64,000 bases of DNA. Origin: JANLSE01 sp038214135. GTDB taxonomy: Bacteria > Chloroflexota > Chloroflexia > Chloroflexales > Roseiflexaceae. Of this stretch, positions 8,748 through 17,801 are shown one piece after another. Below the pieces are notes generated by a model that saw only the letters and a list, made by a program, of their open reading frames with translations, had not been told where the DNA came from and made no database searches. Every line of letters starts with the position of its first letter. The first letter of the stretch is position 1. A program made the translations under genes and the position numbers. Where the stretch lies: positions 62,001 through 126,000 of the forward strand of contig JBBQSD010000002.1 of the NCBI GenBank assembly GCA_038214135.1. Reading direction: 5' to 3'.

Positions 8748-9494
8748 ATGGATCTTGGCCTGATTGTTACACTATTTGTTGGTCTACTGCTCGGTGGGCT
8801 CATGAATATTGTGATTGTGCGGCTCCCACGCGAACAGAATATGGGCGGTTGGCCGCACTGCACACGCTGCGGTCGAAAGCTCGCCTGGTGGCAGATGCTT
8901 CCACTGGTTGGGTGGTTGGCTCAACGTGGGCACGCCAGTTGCTGTGGTAAACCGCTCCACTGGGTCTATCCGCTTGTCGAGCTACTCTCCGGTATCATGG
9001 TTGCATGGCTGTATAGCCGCTATGGCCTTAGCCCGCTGTTCTTCTATCTGACATTTGTGACGATCATCCTGCTGATTACCGGGGCAATCGACTGGCTCCA
9101 TCGCTGGATATATACATTCGTTATTCTTGGCAGTGCAATAGTTGTGCTGATTGCATCGGCCTTTGTTCGGCCACACACACTCCTCAATGCCTTTGCGGGA
9201 TTACTTATCGCCGGGTTCATATTCCTACTCTTCTATATTCTCGCCCGTTTCCTCTTCCCAAGCCAATCCGCACCATTCGGCCTTGGCGATGTCTATCTGG
9301 CCATGTTTCTTGGAGCAGCATTTGGGCTTACACGCCTTGCAACAATGCTGTTTATCGGGATGCTACTGGCTGGCATCTTCTCTGTTGGAGTGATTGCCCG
9401 CCGTTCCTCCGGTCGGCCATCGCCCCAATATATCTCGTATGGCACATTCCTATGTCTTGGAGCAATTACGTATATTGCTGTATATGGCATGTGA
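8748..9494 (+). CDS. Prepilin peptidase (A24 family), leader peptidase and possible N-methyltransferase
   Basis: 248 residues. The enzyme cleaves the leader of type IV prepilins or pseudopilins at the inner face of the membrane and often methylates the new N-terminus. The N-terminal cytoplasmic loop has the zinc-binding cysteines (CTRC, then a CC pair before GKPL). The aspartates of the active site are seen in GAIDWLHRWIY and in GLGDVYLA, the GxGD signature. About seven or eight hydrophobic helices span the rest. The start follows aroE by 34 bases. No pilin gene is present nearby. Confidence 0.92.
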   Translation: MDLGLIVTLFVGLLLGGLMNIVIVRLPREQNMGGWPHCTRCGRKLAWWQMLPLVGWLAQRGHASCCGKPLHWVYPLVELLSGIMVAWLYSRYGLSPLFFYLTFVTIILLITGAIDWLHRWIYTFVILGSAIVVLIASAFVRPHTLLNAFAGLLIAGFIFLLFYILARFLFPSQSAPFGLGDVYLAMFLGAAFGLTRLATMLFIGMLLAGIFSVGVIARRSSGRPSPQYISYGTFLCLGAITYIAVYGM

Positions 9495-9681
9495 GCGCTA
9501 AATTTCTAGTTACAAAAACCCTCAAGAAACACAAATCTATGACTAAAGTTTCATCGTGAGACATGTCCTGGCATGGTAAGATTATATACACTCAATAAAG
9601 AGGTATGGGGAAACTAAGCAGTGTGCTTCAAGCCTATGATAGGGCTATGATAGTTACCATACATATATAGGAACACACCGT
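9495..9681. other. Intergenic region upstream of the subtilase
   Basis: AT-richer than the flanks. It holds a TATGATAGGGCTATGATAG direct repeat near 9637-9656 and a TAGGAA ribosome site close to the GTG start. No gene, terminator hairpin or convincing -35/-10 pair was seen. Confidence 0.5.
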
Positions 9682-12600
9682 GTGAGTGTGGCCAGGATCA
9701 GACACATGCGACGTCACATCCGACTCATTACATTGCTGTCCATTGCAACGCTTGTCGTCACACTTGTGCAATCAGCGCCAACTACATCATCAGCCGATGA
9801 TGTATCTATGTACTATGCCAGTGCGGGCAGCACAATATTACCGCCACCAGGAGAAGCCACAGACGAAGGCAGCAGTACTTTTGTGCTTGAACTCACAAAA
9901 GATACCGATCCAGCGATCATTGAGCGTGCCGCTCAGGATCTTGGTGCTGTACCAATATATCGTACCAAACTGGCCTATTCTGGAGTTGCTGTCAGTGCAC
10001 CATCAGCTCTTATACATAGGCTGAACACAATTCCAGGCGTCGTTGCCGCACATTTACTTCCAAGTAAACAACGCCTACGAACTCGTGCCGCAATTACACA
10101 TATCATCACGGTAGGCACCGAAACCCCAACAACAATGAATGGGCGTGGTGTACGAATCGGTATTATTGACAGCGGAATCGACTATACCCATGCTACATTT
10201 GGTGGCCCTGGAACGGTAGCCGCCTATAATGCAATTGACCCAACAATGATTCAGCCAGAAGTATTCCCTACCACAAAAGTTGCTAGTGGGTACGATTTTG
10301 TTGGCGATAATTATGACTCCGATGGCCTTCTAGGGAGCCCAATTCCTAAACCGGATCCCAATCCACTAGATTGCCGCATTCCAGTTACAGCGGGCACGCT
10401 GAATCGTGGTGGTCATGGAACACATATAGCTGCGACCATCTCCGGGTATGGTATTGTCGATGGGCATACCTACGTGGGTGCTAACAGTACCACCAACGAT
10501 GACGCTGCCAAATCGTTAGTATCTACGACACCGATCACGTTTGAGCTTGCGCCTGGTATTGCTCCGCAATCAACCCTGTATGCCTTTAAGGTGTTCGGGT
10601 GCCGTGGATCAACAGTATTTCTATCAAAGGCGATCGAGTATGCTGTAGATCCAAATGGCGATGGCAACTATGATGATCGCATGGTCGATGTGCTAAATAT
10701 CGCAATTGGTTCACCATTCGGCAGTGATGATGATCCCGATGCTCAAGCTGTCAATAAGGCTGTTGAAGCTGGTGTTACGGTGGTCGTCGCTGTTGGCGAT
10801 AGTGGCAATACATTCTACACCGCCAGTTCGCCAGGGAGCGCCACTGGTGCTATTACCGTCGGCGCACTTGATACAACAGCATTAGCGAGCTTCTCATCAC
10901 GAGGTCCCCAGCGAGGTATGCGTGCCATCAAGCCAGATCTTGTGGCCCCCGGCACCGATATTCCTTCTGCAGCTGCTGGAACTGGTAATGCTGTTGTAGC
11001 TATGGATGGCACTTCTTCGGCTGCTGCCCAAGTCGCTGGTGCTGCAGCACTCATCCTTCAGCAACATCAGTCCTGGTCGCCAACACAGGTGAAGGCTGCA
11101 CTTATTGGTACAGCTACACCACTCACCAATACCGTCGGCCTTGGGTACCCAGCTTCGTTGGCTGGTGCCGGAAAGCTCAACATTCCAGCGCTCAAGGATA
11201 TCCAAACCCTTGCATATGTCGATGGTAATCCCGCCCCAGTCAGTATGTCATTTGGGACACCATGGCTTACGAGTGCTTGGCACGATACCCGTACCCTGTC
11301 GATCTATAACAATGAGTCGACATCGCGCACCGTTCAACTCAATACAACAACAACAGTTTCAGAAACTGGCGTTAGTATCAGTATTCCAAAAACAGTTGAA
11401 TTGCTTCCTAAATCGATTACGAATGTACCCGTCACAATGGCTGTTGATCCAACACAGATCGAAGAGACGCCCGATTTCTTCACGCCTGATGTTCAAGGCA
11501 TTCTTGATCGCTACGCCCTGGCCGAGCACAGTGGCTTCATTAAGGTATCCACTCCGCCACGTTCTCGAGTCCGCTGGGCATATGTCGGAAATGCCGATCT
11601 CGCTCTCTACGTTGATGGCGAGCGTATCAGCGATGATTTATTCACCGATCCTGATAATAGCGCAAAGCTCGTCGTACCAGGGCGGCATGTCATCAGCGTC
11701 CTATCAGAAGCCGATACTTTTGGCAGTGTTCCTCCGATCACCCAGCGAGAGGTTGATATTAAACCTCTGACCAACTATACATTTATTGTGATTGGCGGGC
11801 AAACAGTCGCATATCTGGCGATCGTCGAAACCCCAGAGCCAACCACAAATAATGCGTTTGTACGATTAATGAATACAACACCGGGTCTTGTGGATGCCTA
11901 TATTGATGGCAATCTTGTGGCAGCGAATATGAGTTTCCTAGCCACAGCTGGCCCGATCAACATTGCTGTTGGATCTCATACTGTGGAGTTCTTTGCAGCC
12001 GGTAGTAATCCAAATAGTCTACCAATTTCGAAGGCACGAATTGAACCACAATCGGGAAGCACATTTCTCGTTATCGCTGGTCAGGGCGAAAGAAATTGCC
12101 GGAATAACATCTGCAAACCGGATGAATATGGCCTTGTGATTATGCTCTGGGAAGGCTTTCCACAATCAATTAATTTGAATGTGCCATTCCAGATTTTCCC
12201 GAAATCAGCATCACTTTCACACGCCAGCACGCCGGAAATCCCTATCCGTGCCACTCAGAAAACTGTTTCTATCCCAATGCAAAATACAGGTGCAAGGAAT
12301 AAGAATGACTCGCCTCGTGGGGCGCAAACACCATTAGTGGCTGCATTTGAACTGAGTATAACAAGCCCGCAAAGCACGAACATCTCTAGCCCACTGAGTG
12401 CAGCGGATATTCGCTATGTTGGTATTACAAGCGATTATTCGAATACCGTAAGTGTGGATAATTCCTGGCTCTATTTTGCGACGGCAAGCTATGGGCCATG
12501 GTCAACACCAAATGAAGTTCAACATCGCATTTATCTTGATGTCACTGGCCCAGCTGGGGTTCCTGATGGTATCGATGATTATTTGCTCTTGAACACCAGC

Positions 12601-13131
12601 TTTGGTGTTGTAACAAGCGGACAGCAAACCGATACGTTCGTCAGCCTGCTCTACACCATTCCTGCGAGCGGGCCAATAGAATGGGCCGGTGCATTGGCGC
12701 GCTATAACGCGCTTCCCTCGCCAAATAATAGCCCATTTCTGGATGTCGCGCCCTATAATTCAAGCGTCATGTTTCAACAAATTCGTGCCCGCAGCCTTGG
12801 CCTATCCGATGCGCAACCACGGTTACGCTATCATATCGAGACGCGAGCCCGTGATGCTGGGAACTTCACGCAAGTTATTGATCGGGTGCCAGCTACTGGA
12901 TCACTCGATTACACAATCAACGCAGCCGGGGTTACACCAATAAACTCAATACGAGGCGTGCCAAACCTGTTCACACGCCCTCTGTTCCTCGATACCACAA
13001 ATAGCCAGGTACTGGCAGCGGTGAGACCGGATATTATTGCAACACGCGGAAGCCAAGGAGTATTACTGCTCCATCTTCACAATCCACTCGATAGCCAGGC
13101 CGAGGTTGTGACACTCTATCCGGCACCATAA
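9682..13131 (+). CDS. Secreted subtilisin-family (S8) serine protease with DUF4397-like domains
   Basis: 1149 residues from a GTG start with TAGGAA upstream. A signal peptide (basic RRHIRLITLLSIATLVV then Ala-rich) leads to a propeptide-like region (~45-135). In the S8 catalytic domain the Asp is in GIIDSGID (~161), the His in GGHGTH (~243) and the Ser in DGTSSAA (~443). An insert between His and Ser has Asp-rich DPNGDGNYDDRMVD, a possible calcium site. After ~residue 625 two consecutive units start RVRWAYVGNADLALYVDG and NAFVRLMNTTPGLVDAYIDG, matching DUF4397 patterns. The C-terminal ~350 residues look beta-rich and are not recognised. Likely an extracellular or surface protease. Confidence 0.92.
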   Translation: MSVARIRHMRRHIRLITLLSIATLVVTLVQSAPTTSSADDVSMYYASAGSTILPPPGEATDEGSSTFVLELTKDTDPAIIERAAQDLGAVPIYRTKLAYSGVAVSAPSALIHRLNTIPGVVAAHLLPSKQRLRTRAAITHIITVGTETPTTMNGRGVRIGIIDSGIDYTHATFGGPGTVAAYNAIDPTMIQPEVFPTTKVASGYDFVGDNYDSDGLLGSPIPKPDPNPLDCRIPVTAGTLNRGGHGTHIAATISGYGIVDGHTYVGANSTTNDDAAKSLVSTTPITFELAPGIAPQSTLYAFKVFGCRGSTVFLSKAIEYAVDPNGDGNYDDRMVDVLNIAIGSPFGSDDDPDAQAVNKAVEAGVTVVVAVGDSGNTFYTASSPGSATGAITVGALDTTALASFSSRGPQRGMRAIKPDLVAPGTDIPSAAAGTGNAVVAMDGTSSAAAQVAGAAALILQQHQSWSPTQVKAALIGTATPLTNTVGLGYPASLAGAGKLNIPALKDIQTLAYVDGNPAPVSMSFGTPWLTSAWHDTRTLSIYNNESTSRTVQLNTTTTVSETGVSISIPKTVELLPKSITNVPVTMAVDPTQIEETPDFFTPDVQGILDRYALAEHSGFIKVSTPPRSRVRWAYVGNADLALYVDGERISDDLFTDPDNSAKLVVPGRHVISVLSEADTFGSVPPITQREVDIKPLTNYTFIVIGGQTVAYLAIVETPEPTTNNAFVRLMNTTPGLVDAYIDGNLVAANMSFLATAGPINIAVGSHTVEFFAAGSNPNSLPISKARIEPQSGSTFLVIAGQGERNCRNNICKPDEYGLVIMLWEGFPQSINLNVPFQIFPKSASLSHASTPEIPIRATQKTVSIPMQNTGARNKNDSPRGAQTPLVAAFELSITSPQSTNISSPLSAADIRYVGITSDYSNTVSVDNSWLYFATASYGPWSTPNEVQHRIYLDVTGPAGVPDGIDDYLLLNTSFGVVTSGQQTDTFVSLLYTIPASGPIEWAGALARYNALPSPNNSPFLDVAPYNSSVMFQQIRARSLGLSDAQPRLRYHIETRARDAGNFTQVIDRVPATGSLDYTINAAGVTPINSIRGVPNLFTRPLFLDTTNSQVLAAVRPDIIATRGSQGVLLLHLHNPLDSQAEVVTLYPAP

Positions 13132-13174
13132 CCGGTTTCATTACAGAATGAATCAGTATCCAAAAACAGCAATC

Positions 13175-13214
13175 GCACGCATCCCCGTCTCTTAAAAGAG
13201 ACGGGGATGCGTGT
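13175..13214. terminator. 18-bp perfect hairpin between converging genes
   Basis: CACGCATCCCCGTCTCTT pairs fully with its complement across a two-base AA loop, with a further G-T pair. No T-run follows on either strand, so it may be a factor-assisted bidirectional terminator or a repeat element. Confidence 0.5.
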
Positions 13215-13421
13215 TGGTGCGGTATAACTTTTGTACGTGTTGCACTATACCGAATAAGCTGCAGGTTGATGAAGATTGAGTATGTAATCGACAATCTGCG
13301 GATGACTAAAGTCGCGCCTGATGGCCTCCGGCCGATGGTGCAATCTCCCCGATTAAAATGGAAAGATCCATCAGCCTACGGAGCGTGGTGTGGCAAACCT
13401 CCCTGATTAAATCACCCCAAT

Positions 13422-13462
13422 AAAAACCGGTGCCTATAACATATCTATGTCACAGGCACCGG
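13422..13462 (-). terminator. Rho-independent terminator of the Thr/Pro-repeat protein
   Basis: Read on the minus strand, CCGGTGCCT and AGGCACCGG form a nine-pair outer stem with a mostly paired interior, followed directly by TTTTT. Confidence 0.8.
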
Positions 13463-13517
13463 CAACAGAATCAATACTGATACGCACTACTATAAACGGA
13501 AAGTTTGCTACAGCTCA

Positions 13518-15017
13518 CTAAGGGTTGATAGTCACACACGGACCATTCTGATTCAATGGGAAGCTGGGTGTCGTGCTTCCTCTGGTTACCTTAACGCATC
13601 CCTGGCCAGCTGGTGGCGGTGGTCCAAGAACACCAAAGAACCCACCCTGAATAGTGATTGTTAGCGTATTACCAATTGCGAGCACAACAGGCGGAGCGGC
13701 ATTCCATACAATGGCTGGATCGCCAGGGCTAATCTGTGTGCAGCTATTACCTCCGGCGCTTGCATTACAGCTTGCAAGCGTAAACCCTACTGTACCTGGC
13801 CCTCCAGTAATATTCGTATCCACACTGTTTATCGTAACTGGTCCAGTTGTATCGTTGCGAATATTGACGACATAGGTCACACTTCCGCTATTAATCTGGA
13901 CAGGATCGGGGCCTAAGCTCTGCGATATTGTCAGACTTCCACTTGGCGTCGGCGTGGCTGTCGCTGTCGGCGTGGCTGTCGCTGTCGCCGTAGCTGTCGG
14001 CGTATTCGTCGGCGGCACCGGCGTACTCGTATTCGTCGGCGGCACCGGTGTGCTCGTATTCGTCGGCGGCACCGGCGTACTCGTATTCGTCGGCGGCACC
14101 GGCGTACTCGTATTCGTCGGCGGCACCGGTGTACTCGTATTCGTCGGCGGCACCGGCGTACTCGTCGATGCGGGTCGAGTTGGTGTATTCGTCGGCGGCA
14201 CCGGCGTACTCGTATTTGTCGGCGGCACCGGCGTACTCGTTGCCGTTGGCCGTGTCGGCGTTGGCGTACTCGTCACTGGAGCTGTTGTTGGTGTGCGTGT
14301 TGGTGTCGCAGTACTTCCCTGGATCTCCGTTGTTGCGGTTGGCGTGCTTCCTTGGCCAGTAGTTGGTGTGGGGGTTATTCCCTCAACCGGAGTAGAAGAA
14401 GGAGTAGCTCCCGAACCACTTGTTGGTGTGGAGGTATTTCCACTTCCCTGAGCATTTGTTGGAGTTGGCGTTGCTGTATTATCCAATACTGGAGTAGGGC
14501 TTAAATTTTGGGCAATTGGCACTGGTGTCAATGTACTCGTAACAGGAACAGGCGTACTTACACGCTGAGTAGCCGTTGGCCCTACTGGCCGTGGTGTTGC
14601 GGTTGGTGTTGCAAATAGAACAACACTAACCGGGGTTGTTGTCGGTGCATTCAACGGTGGTGGGACTTCAGATAACTCTGAGGTAGGAATATTGGCAATG
14701 CTCTGGGGTGTACCAGTTCGACCTAACGCCACTGCGGTAGCTGTGATTCGTTCAGCAGCAATTGCACGCGGGACATCCTGTGGTACGCCTGCAATATTGA
14801 GCAATACCTTCCATGGTGAATAATCGGCTTTATCTTGCGAAAGCAGATTCAGATCTGTTGCTTGGTAATTTGGACGAAGCACCTCAATAATGATTCCAGA
14901 GGCGCAACAGGTCAACAGGAAGATGAGCAATACAACTGCAATAAGCAGCCAGCGCAAATCACGTTCCTGTTGCCGCTCTTGGTTTGTCCTGGTTAGTGAT
15001 GACAATGTTGTGCTCAT
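13518..15017 (-). CDS. Membrane-anchored Thr/Pro-rich repeat protein with DUF11-like C-terminal domain
   Basis: About 499 residues if started at the ATG at 15017, with a frame open upstream to 15101. A single membrane helix (LLIAVVLLIFLLTCC) lies ~20-40 residues in. A long Thr/Pro/Ser stalk includes eight copies of PVPPTNT in nine-residue units. A beta-rich C-terminal domain (~360-499; SVTYVVNIRN...VTINSV) resembles the DUF11/Ig-like repeats of surface proteins. It is probably anchored and extended outside the cell, but no activity can be assigned. Its start overlaps the end of the histidine kinase gene by 59 bases, so the two are probably co-transcribed. The start has no clear ribosome site. 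Confidence 0.75.
   Translation of the reverse strand: MSTTLSSLTRTNQERQQERDLRWLLIAVVLLIFLLTCCASGIIIEVLRPNYQATDLNLLSQDKADYSPWKVLLNIAGVPQDVPRAIAAERITATAVALGRTGTPQSIANIPTSELSEVPPPLNAPTTTPVSVVLFATPTATPRPVGPTATQRVSTPVPVTSTLTPVPIAQNLSPTPVLDNTATPTPTNAQGSGNTSTPTSGSGATPSSTPVEGITPTPTTGQGSTPTATTEIQGSTATPTRTPTTAPVTSTPTPTRPTATSTPVPPTNTSTPVPPTNTPTRPASTSTPVPPTNTSTPVPPTNTSTPVPPTNTSTPVPPTNTSTPVPPTNTSTPVPPTNTPTATATATATPTATATPTPSGSLTISQSLGPDPVQINSGSVTYVVNIRNDTTGPVTINSVDTNITGGPGTVGFTLASCNASAGGNSCTQISPGDPAIVWNAAPPVVLAIGNTLTITIQGGFFGVLGPPPPAGQGCVKVTRGSTTPSFPLNQNGPCVTINP
14002..14240 (-). repeat. 27-bp minisatellite coding for PVPPTNTST
   Basis: Eight copies of the core GTATTCGTCGGCGGCACCGG (plus strand), mostly 27 bases apart, with one interruption around 14161-14186. 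Differences between copies are few and largely synonymous (GGC/GGT, TTC/TTT). Confidence 0.9.
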
Positions 15018-17652
15018 GTGCGATAGGGAGAGAGAATCCAAACGTGCTTCCGCTGCCAGGTTGGCTTGAAGCCCATACACGGCCACCCTGGCGTTCCACA
15101 AGCTGACGCGTAATGACTAATCCCAAGCCAATTCCACGCTCAGGTGAACTATTGCCATCAACCCGATAGAAATGAGTAAATAACAGAGGCTGTTGATCAG
15201 CAGCAATACCAGGACCGGTATCCGATATGTTAATATGAATATAGTCTTCGAGCTGTTCAGCACTAATTGTCACTCCACCTGCTTGTGTATAGCGACGGGC
15301 ATTATCAAGCAACTGATTCAGTATCAATTGTAGTTGTTCACGATCAGCCAGAACTGGAGGCAGATCTTTCGAGATCTGGACACTCATTTCGAGCCCCTTG
15401 CGCGTAAACGAACTTCGCAATGGGCCAGCAACCTGATCAACTGCCATCCAAAGTTCTTGTGGCTCGATTTCAGTTTGGAGCGTGTCTGCTTCAATATTTG
15501 CGACGGTAATAACATTCTTAATAATATTCGCCATCAGATCAACTCGATTGCGCACTGCCTCAAGCAACTCACGCTGATCGGCAGTTAGTTCGCCAACAAG
15601 GCCACGAAGAAGCAGATCGCTATAGCCCATAATCACCGTGAGTGGCGAGCGCAATTCGTGGGAAATTGTTGCAATAAAATTTGTCTTGGCAAGGTTAAGA
15701 GCGACCTCAGATGAAACATCGTGAAGCACAATAACTTCGCCAAGCGATGTACCACTATCGGTAATGACTGGTGCACTACTAAGACTCAATACGCGCTCGT
15801 TCAGCCGATAATGCTGCAGGGTTCTTTCTTCGCCAAAAACATCCTGAACTGCTTCAACACGTGCGAGTGGTATATCATTAAAATTACGTCTGGCATTTTC
15901 CCAATCGCGTATGGCTAACATCTGCTCAGCAGCCGGGTTCGCTAATACAATATTGCGCTGCCGATCACACACAATCACACCATCGGCGATTGACTCGAGG
16001 ATTGCACGGCGGCGGCTCGATTCGCCCTGTACACGATCAAAAAGAATGGCATTATAGAGCACACTGCCAGTCATATTGGCCACAGCTGTCAGAGTTGGCT
16101 CAACAACACCGCTGAAGGCTCCAATCGTACGATTTCCAAACACAAGCAGGCCGCTTAATCGATCCTGAACCACAAGTGGTGCCAAGAGCAAGCTAGTATA
16201 CCCAGCCAGATGCAACCCAAGTTCGGCCAAGCGTGGTTCCGCATCAACGGATGTGACTATTGGGGTGTGAATCTCCGACATTTCAGCCAATAACGGCTCA
16301 GATGTCGCTACCCGAATCGAGGTAAGCATATGGGTTGCCGGCTCCACCTGTGGCCCGAAACGGTAACGCAGCGTCCCGTTATCCTCAAGAAGAGCTAACA
16401 CTTCACTATCTGGTGCAAAGGATTGAACTGTTCGATGGGCAACTTCCAGGACAGAATCAACCTTAATAGCCACATTGAGATCGCGACTTGCCGTATACAA
16501 ACGCAGCAGGTGTTCAGTCATCTGGTTGAATGCGATTGCGAGCTGACCAATCTCATCCTGTGATTGAACCGTTGATCGGCGGCCAAAATCACCAGCAGTA
16601 ACTGCCTGAGCAGTCTGCACAAGATTGCTCAATGGCCGGTTGATCAATCGAACGACAAGAGCGCCAACAACAAATGATGTAAGGCCAAAGACTATTGCCA
16701 TCACAATGATCACATTGCGGCTGATTGAAATTGATTGGAACTGAAAATCACCAGAGATACCGACTGAAAAGTATCCGACTTGCTGGTTCGCCAACTGTAG
16801 CGGGCTATAGAACAGACGGTAATCACGCTGACGGAGGGCAACCGTATAGACCGACTGTGATTCCCGTGTAGCGAGTTGCTGAACGATCTGCGGCGGGATG
16901 CGTAGCCCTTCCAGTTCATCACGGTTCAACAGTGTTGTACCGATGGGGGCACCACTCACATCATAGAATGATGTGACAGCCGCCTGGCTCGATTTTTGAA
17001 GGGCCAGCAACAAGCGATCAACCTTGATGGCAATCATCACGCCACCAACAATCTGGCCGTTCTTTTTGATTGGTGCAGCAGTATAGAAATACGGCTGCCG
17101 ATCGGGCAAGAAATAGATCAGGTTCGAGAATTTATCGTTACCATCAATCAGCGTACCACTCAGTACCTGTTTTACAACATCCAGGCCAACTAAGTTTGTA
17201 CCGTCAATCAACTGTGGTGGCTTATCGGGAGCTTCTTCAACACGCAACCAATCCACATAGGTCTTACCATTGCGATCAAAAGCAACCATGCGGTCGATAT
17301 CAAGCGTAATATTCGAAACGCCCAAGCCATAATAGGGAGCCAGCACAGATTGAACCTGTTGGGCATCGCCATTATCAAAGGCATCCGCAACCGATGGGCG
17401 GCCCTGAGTGGCAGGAGCAGAGGCAACCAGTAGCAGGAAATCGAGATGATTACGTTCACGCCGAACAAGCTCATCGGTTGTGCTTCGAGCAATCTGAGCG
17501 AGCAGATTCTGCACACGCTCTTCCGCTGAGGTCACAACAAAGAACATGCCAACTCCGCCACCAATCGACGCGACAAAAACCGTAACCAGAAGGTACGGTA
17601 GAAGGATCTTCAAACTGAGTTTCGATCGGGCCCACTGGATTAACCAATTCAT
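14959..17652 (-). CDS. Membrane sensor histidine kinase (periplasmic sensor-HAMP-GAF-PAS-HisKA-HATPase)
   Basis: 897 residues. The first helix (~14-35) and second helix (~312-335) flank an extracellular region that looks like a double-Cache sensor. HAMP (INRPLSNLVQTAQ...DEIGQLA), a GAF-like region, a PAS domain (ILESIADGVIVCD...LANPAAEQML), HisKA with the phospho-acceptor His in FIATISHELRSPL, and HATPase (NQLLDNARRY, DTGPGI, GIGLGLVI) follow. It autophosphorylates and passes phosphate to an unidentified response regulator. A consensus promoter lies at 17717-17745. The Thr/Pro-repeat protein gene starts inside its 3' end. Confidence 0.93.
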   Translation of the reverse strand: MNWLIQWARSKLSLKILLPYLLVTVFVASIGGGVGMFFVVTSAEERVQNLLAQIARSTTDELVRRERNHLDFLLLVASAPATQGRPSVADAFDNGDAQQVQSVLAPYYGLGVSNITLDIDRMVAFDRNGKTYVDWLRVEEAPDKPPQLIDGTNLVGLDVVKQVLSGTLIDGNDKFSNLIYFLPDRQPYFYTAAPIKKNGQIVGGVMIAIKVDRLLLALQKSSQAAVTSFYDVSGAPIGTTLLNRDELEGLRIPPQIVQQLATRESQSVYTVALRQRDYRLFYSPLQLANQQVGYFSVGISGDFQFQSISISRNVIIVMAIVFGLTSFVVGALVVRLINRPLSNLVQTAQAVTAGDFGRRSTVQSQDEIGQLAIAFNQMTEHLLRLYTASRDLNVAIKVDSVLEVAHRTVQSFAPDSEVLALLEDNGTLRYRFGPQVEPATHMLTSIRVATSEPLLAEMSEIHTPIVTSVDAEPRLAELGLHLAGYTSLLLAPLVVQDRLSGLLVFGNRTIGAFSGVVEPTLTAVANMTGSVLYNAILFDRVQGESSRRRAILESIADGVIVCDRQRNIVLANPAAEQMLAIRDWENARRNFNDIPLARVEAVQDVFGEERTLQHYRLNERVLSLSSAPVITDSGTSLGEVIVLHDVSSEVALNLAKTNFIATISHELRSPLTVIMGYSDLLLRGLVGELTADQRELLEAVRNRVDLMANIIKNVITVANIEADTLQTEIEPQELWMAVDQVAGPLRSSFTRKGLEMSVQISKDLPPVLADREQLQLILNQLLDNARRYTQAGGVTISAEQLEDYIHINISDTGPGIAADQQPLLFTHFYRVDGNSSPERGIGLGLVITRQLVERQGGRVWASSQPGSGSTFGFSLPIAHEHNIVITNQDKPRAATGT

Positions 17653-17716
17653 CGAAACCCCATCATCACTTGCCTATGGTTTACAATATTTCGGGAGGCG
17701 GCTATAAACCATCCCA

Positions 17717-17745
17717 ATTATAACTGAACGTATATTGAGTATCAA
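17717..17745 (-). promoter_or_regulatory. Sigma-70 type promoter of the membrane histidine kinase
   Basis: On the minus strand TTGATA (17740-17745), a 17-base spacer and TATAAT (17717-17722), about 65 bases before the ATG at 17652. Confidence 0.75.
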
Positions 17746-17801
17746 GTAGCGTATGCTTTGCTGCCGGTGTAAAGTCTTTCATCTGAATGATGTACAAAAC
17801 C

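Larger units (their letters stand above)
13132..13517. other. Intergenic region between converging genes
   Basis: 386 bases without a supported gene. It holds a long perfect hairpin (13175-13214), a stretch resembling dispersed repeats (GACTAAAGTCGCGCCTGATG at about 13302-13321, then a GGCC palindrome), and the terminator of the minus-strand gene (13422-13462). Confidence 0.7.

Noticed and set aside
13132..13517. Riboswitch or small RNA in the region after the subtilase
   Set aside because: It lies downstream of both converging genes, and apart from two hairpins and repeat-like sequence no known aptamer core was recognised.
13954..14451. Plus-strand frame of Gly/Val repeats (VFVGGTGVLV)
   Set aside because: It is the reverse strand of the PVPPTNT repeat gene, which has a membrane anchor, a terminator and a normal C-terminal domain.
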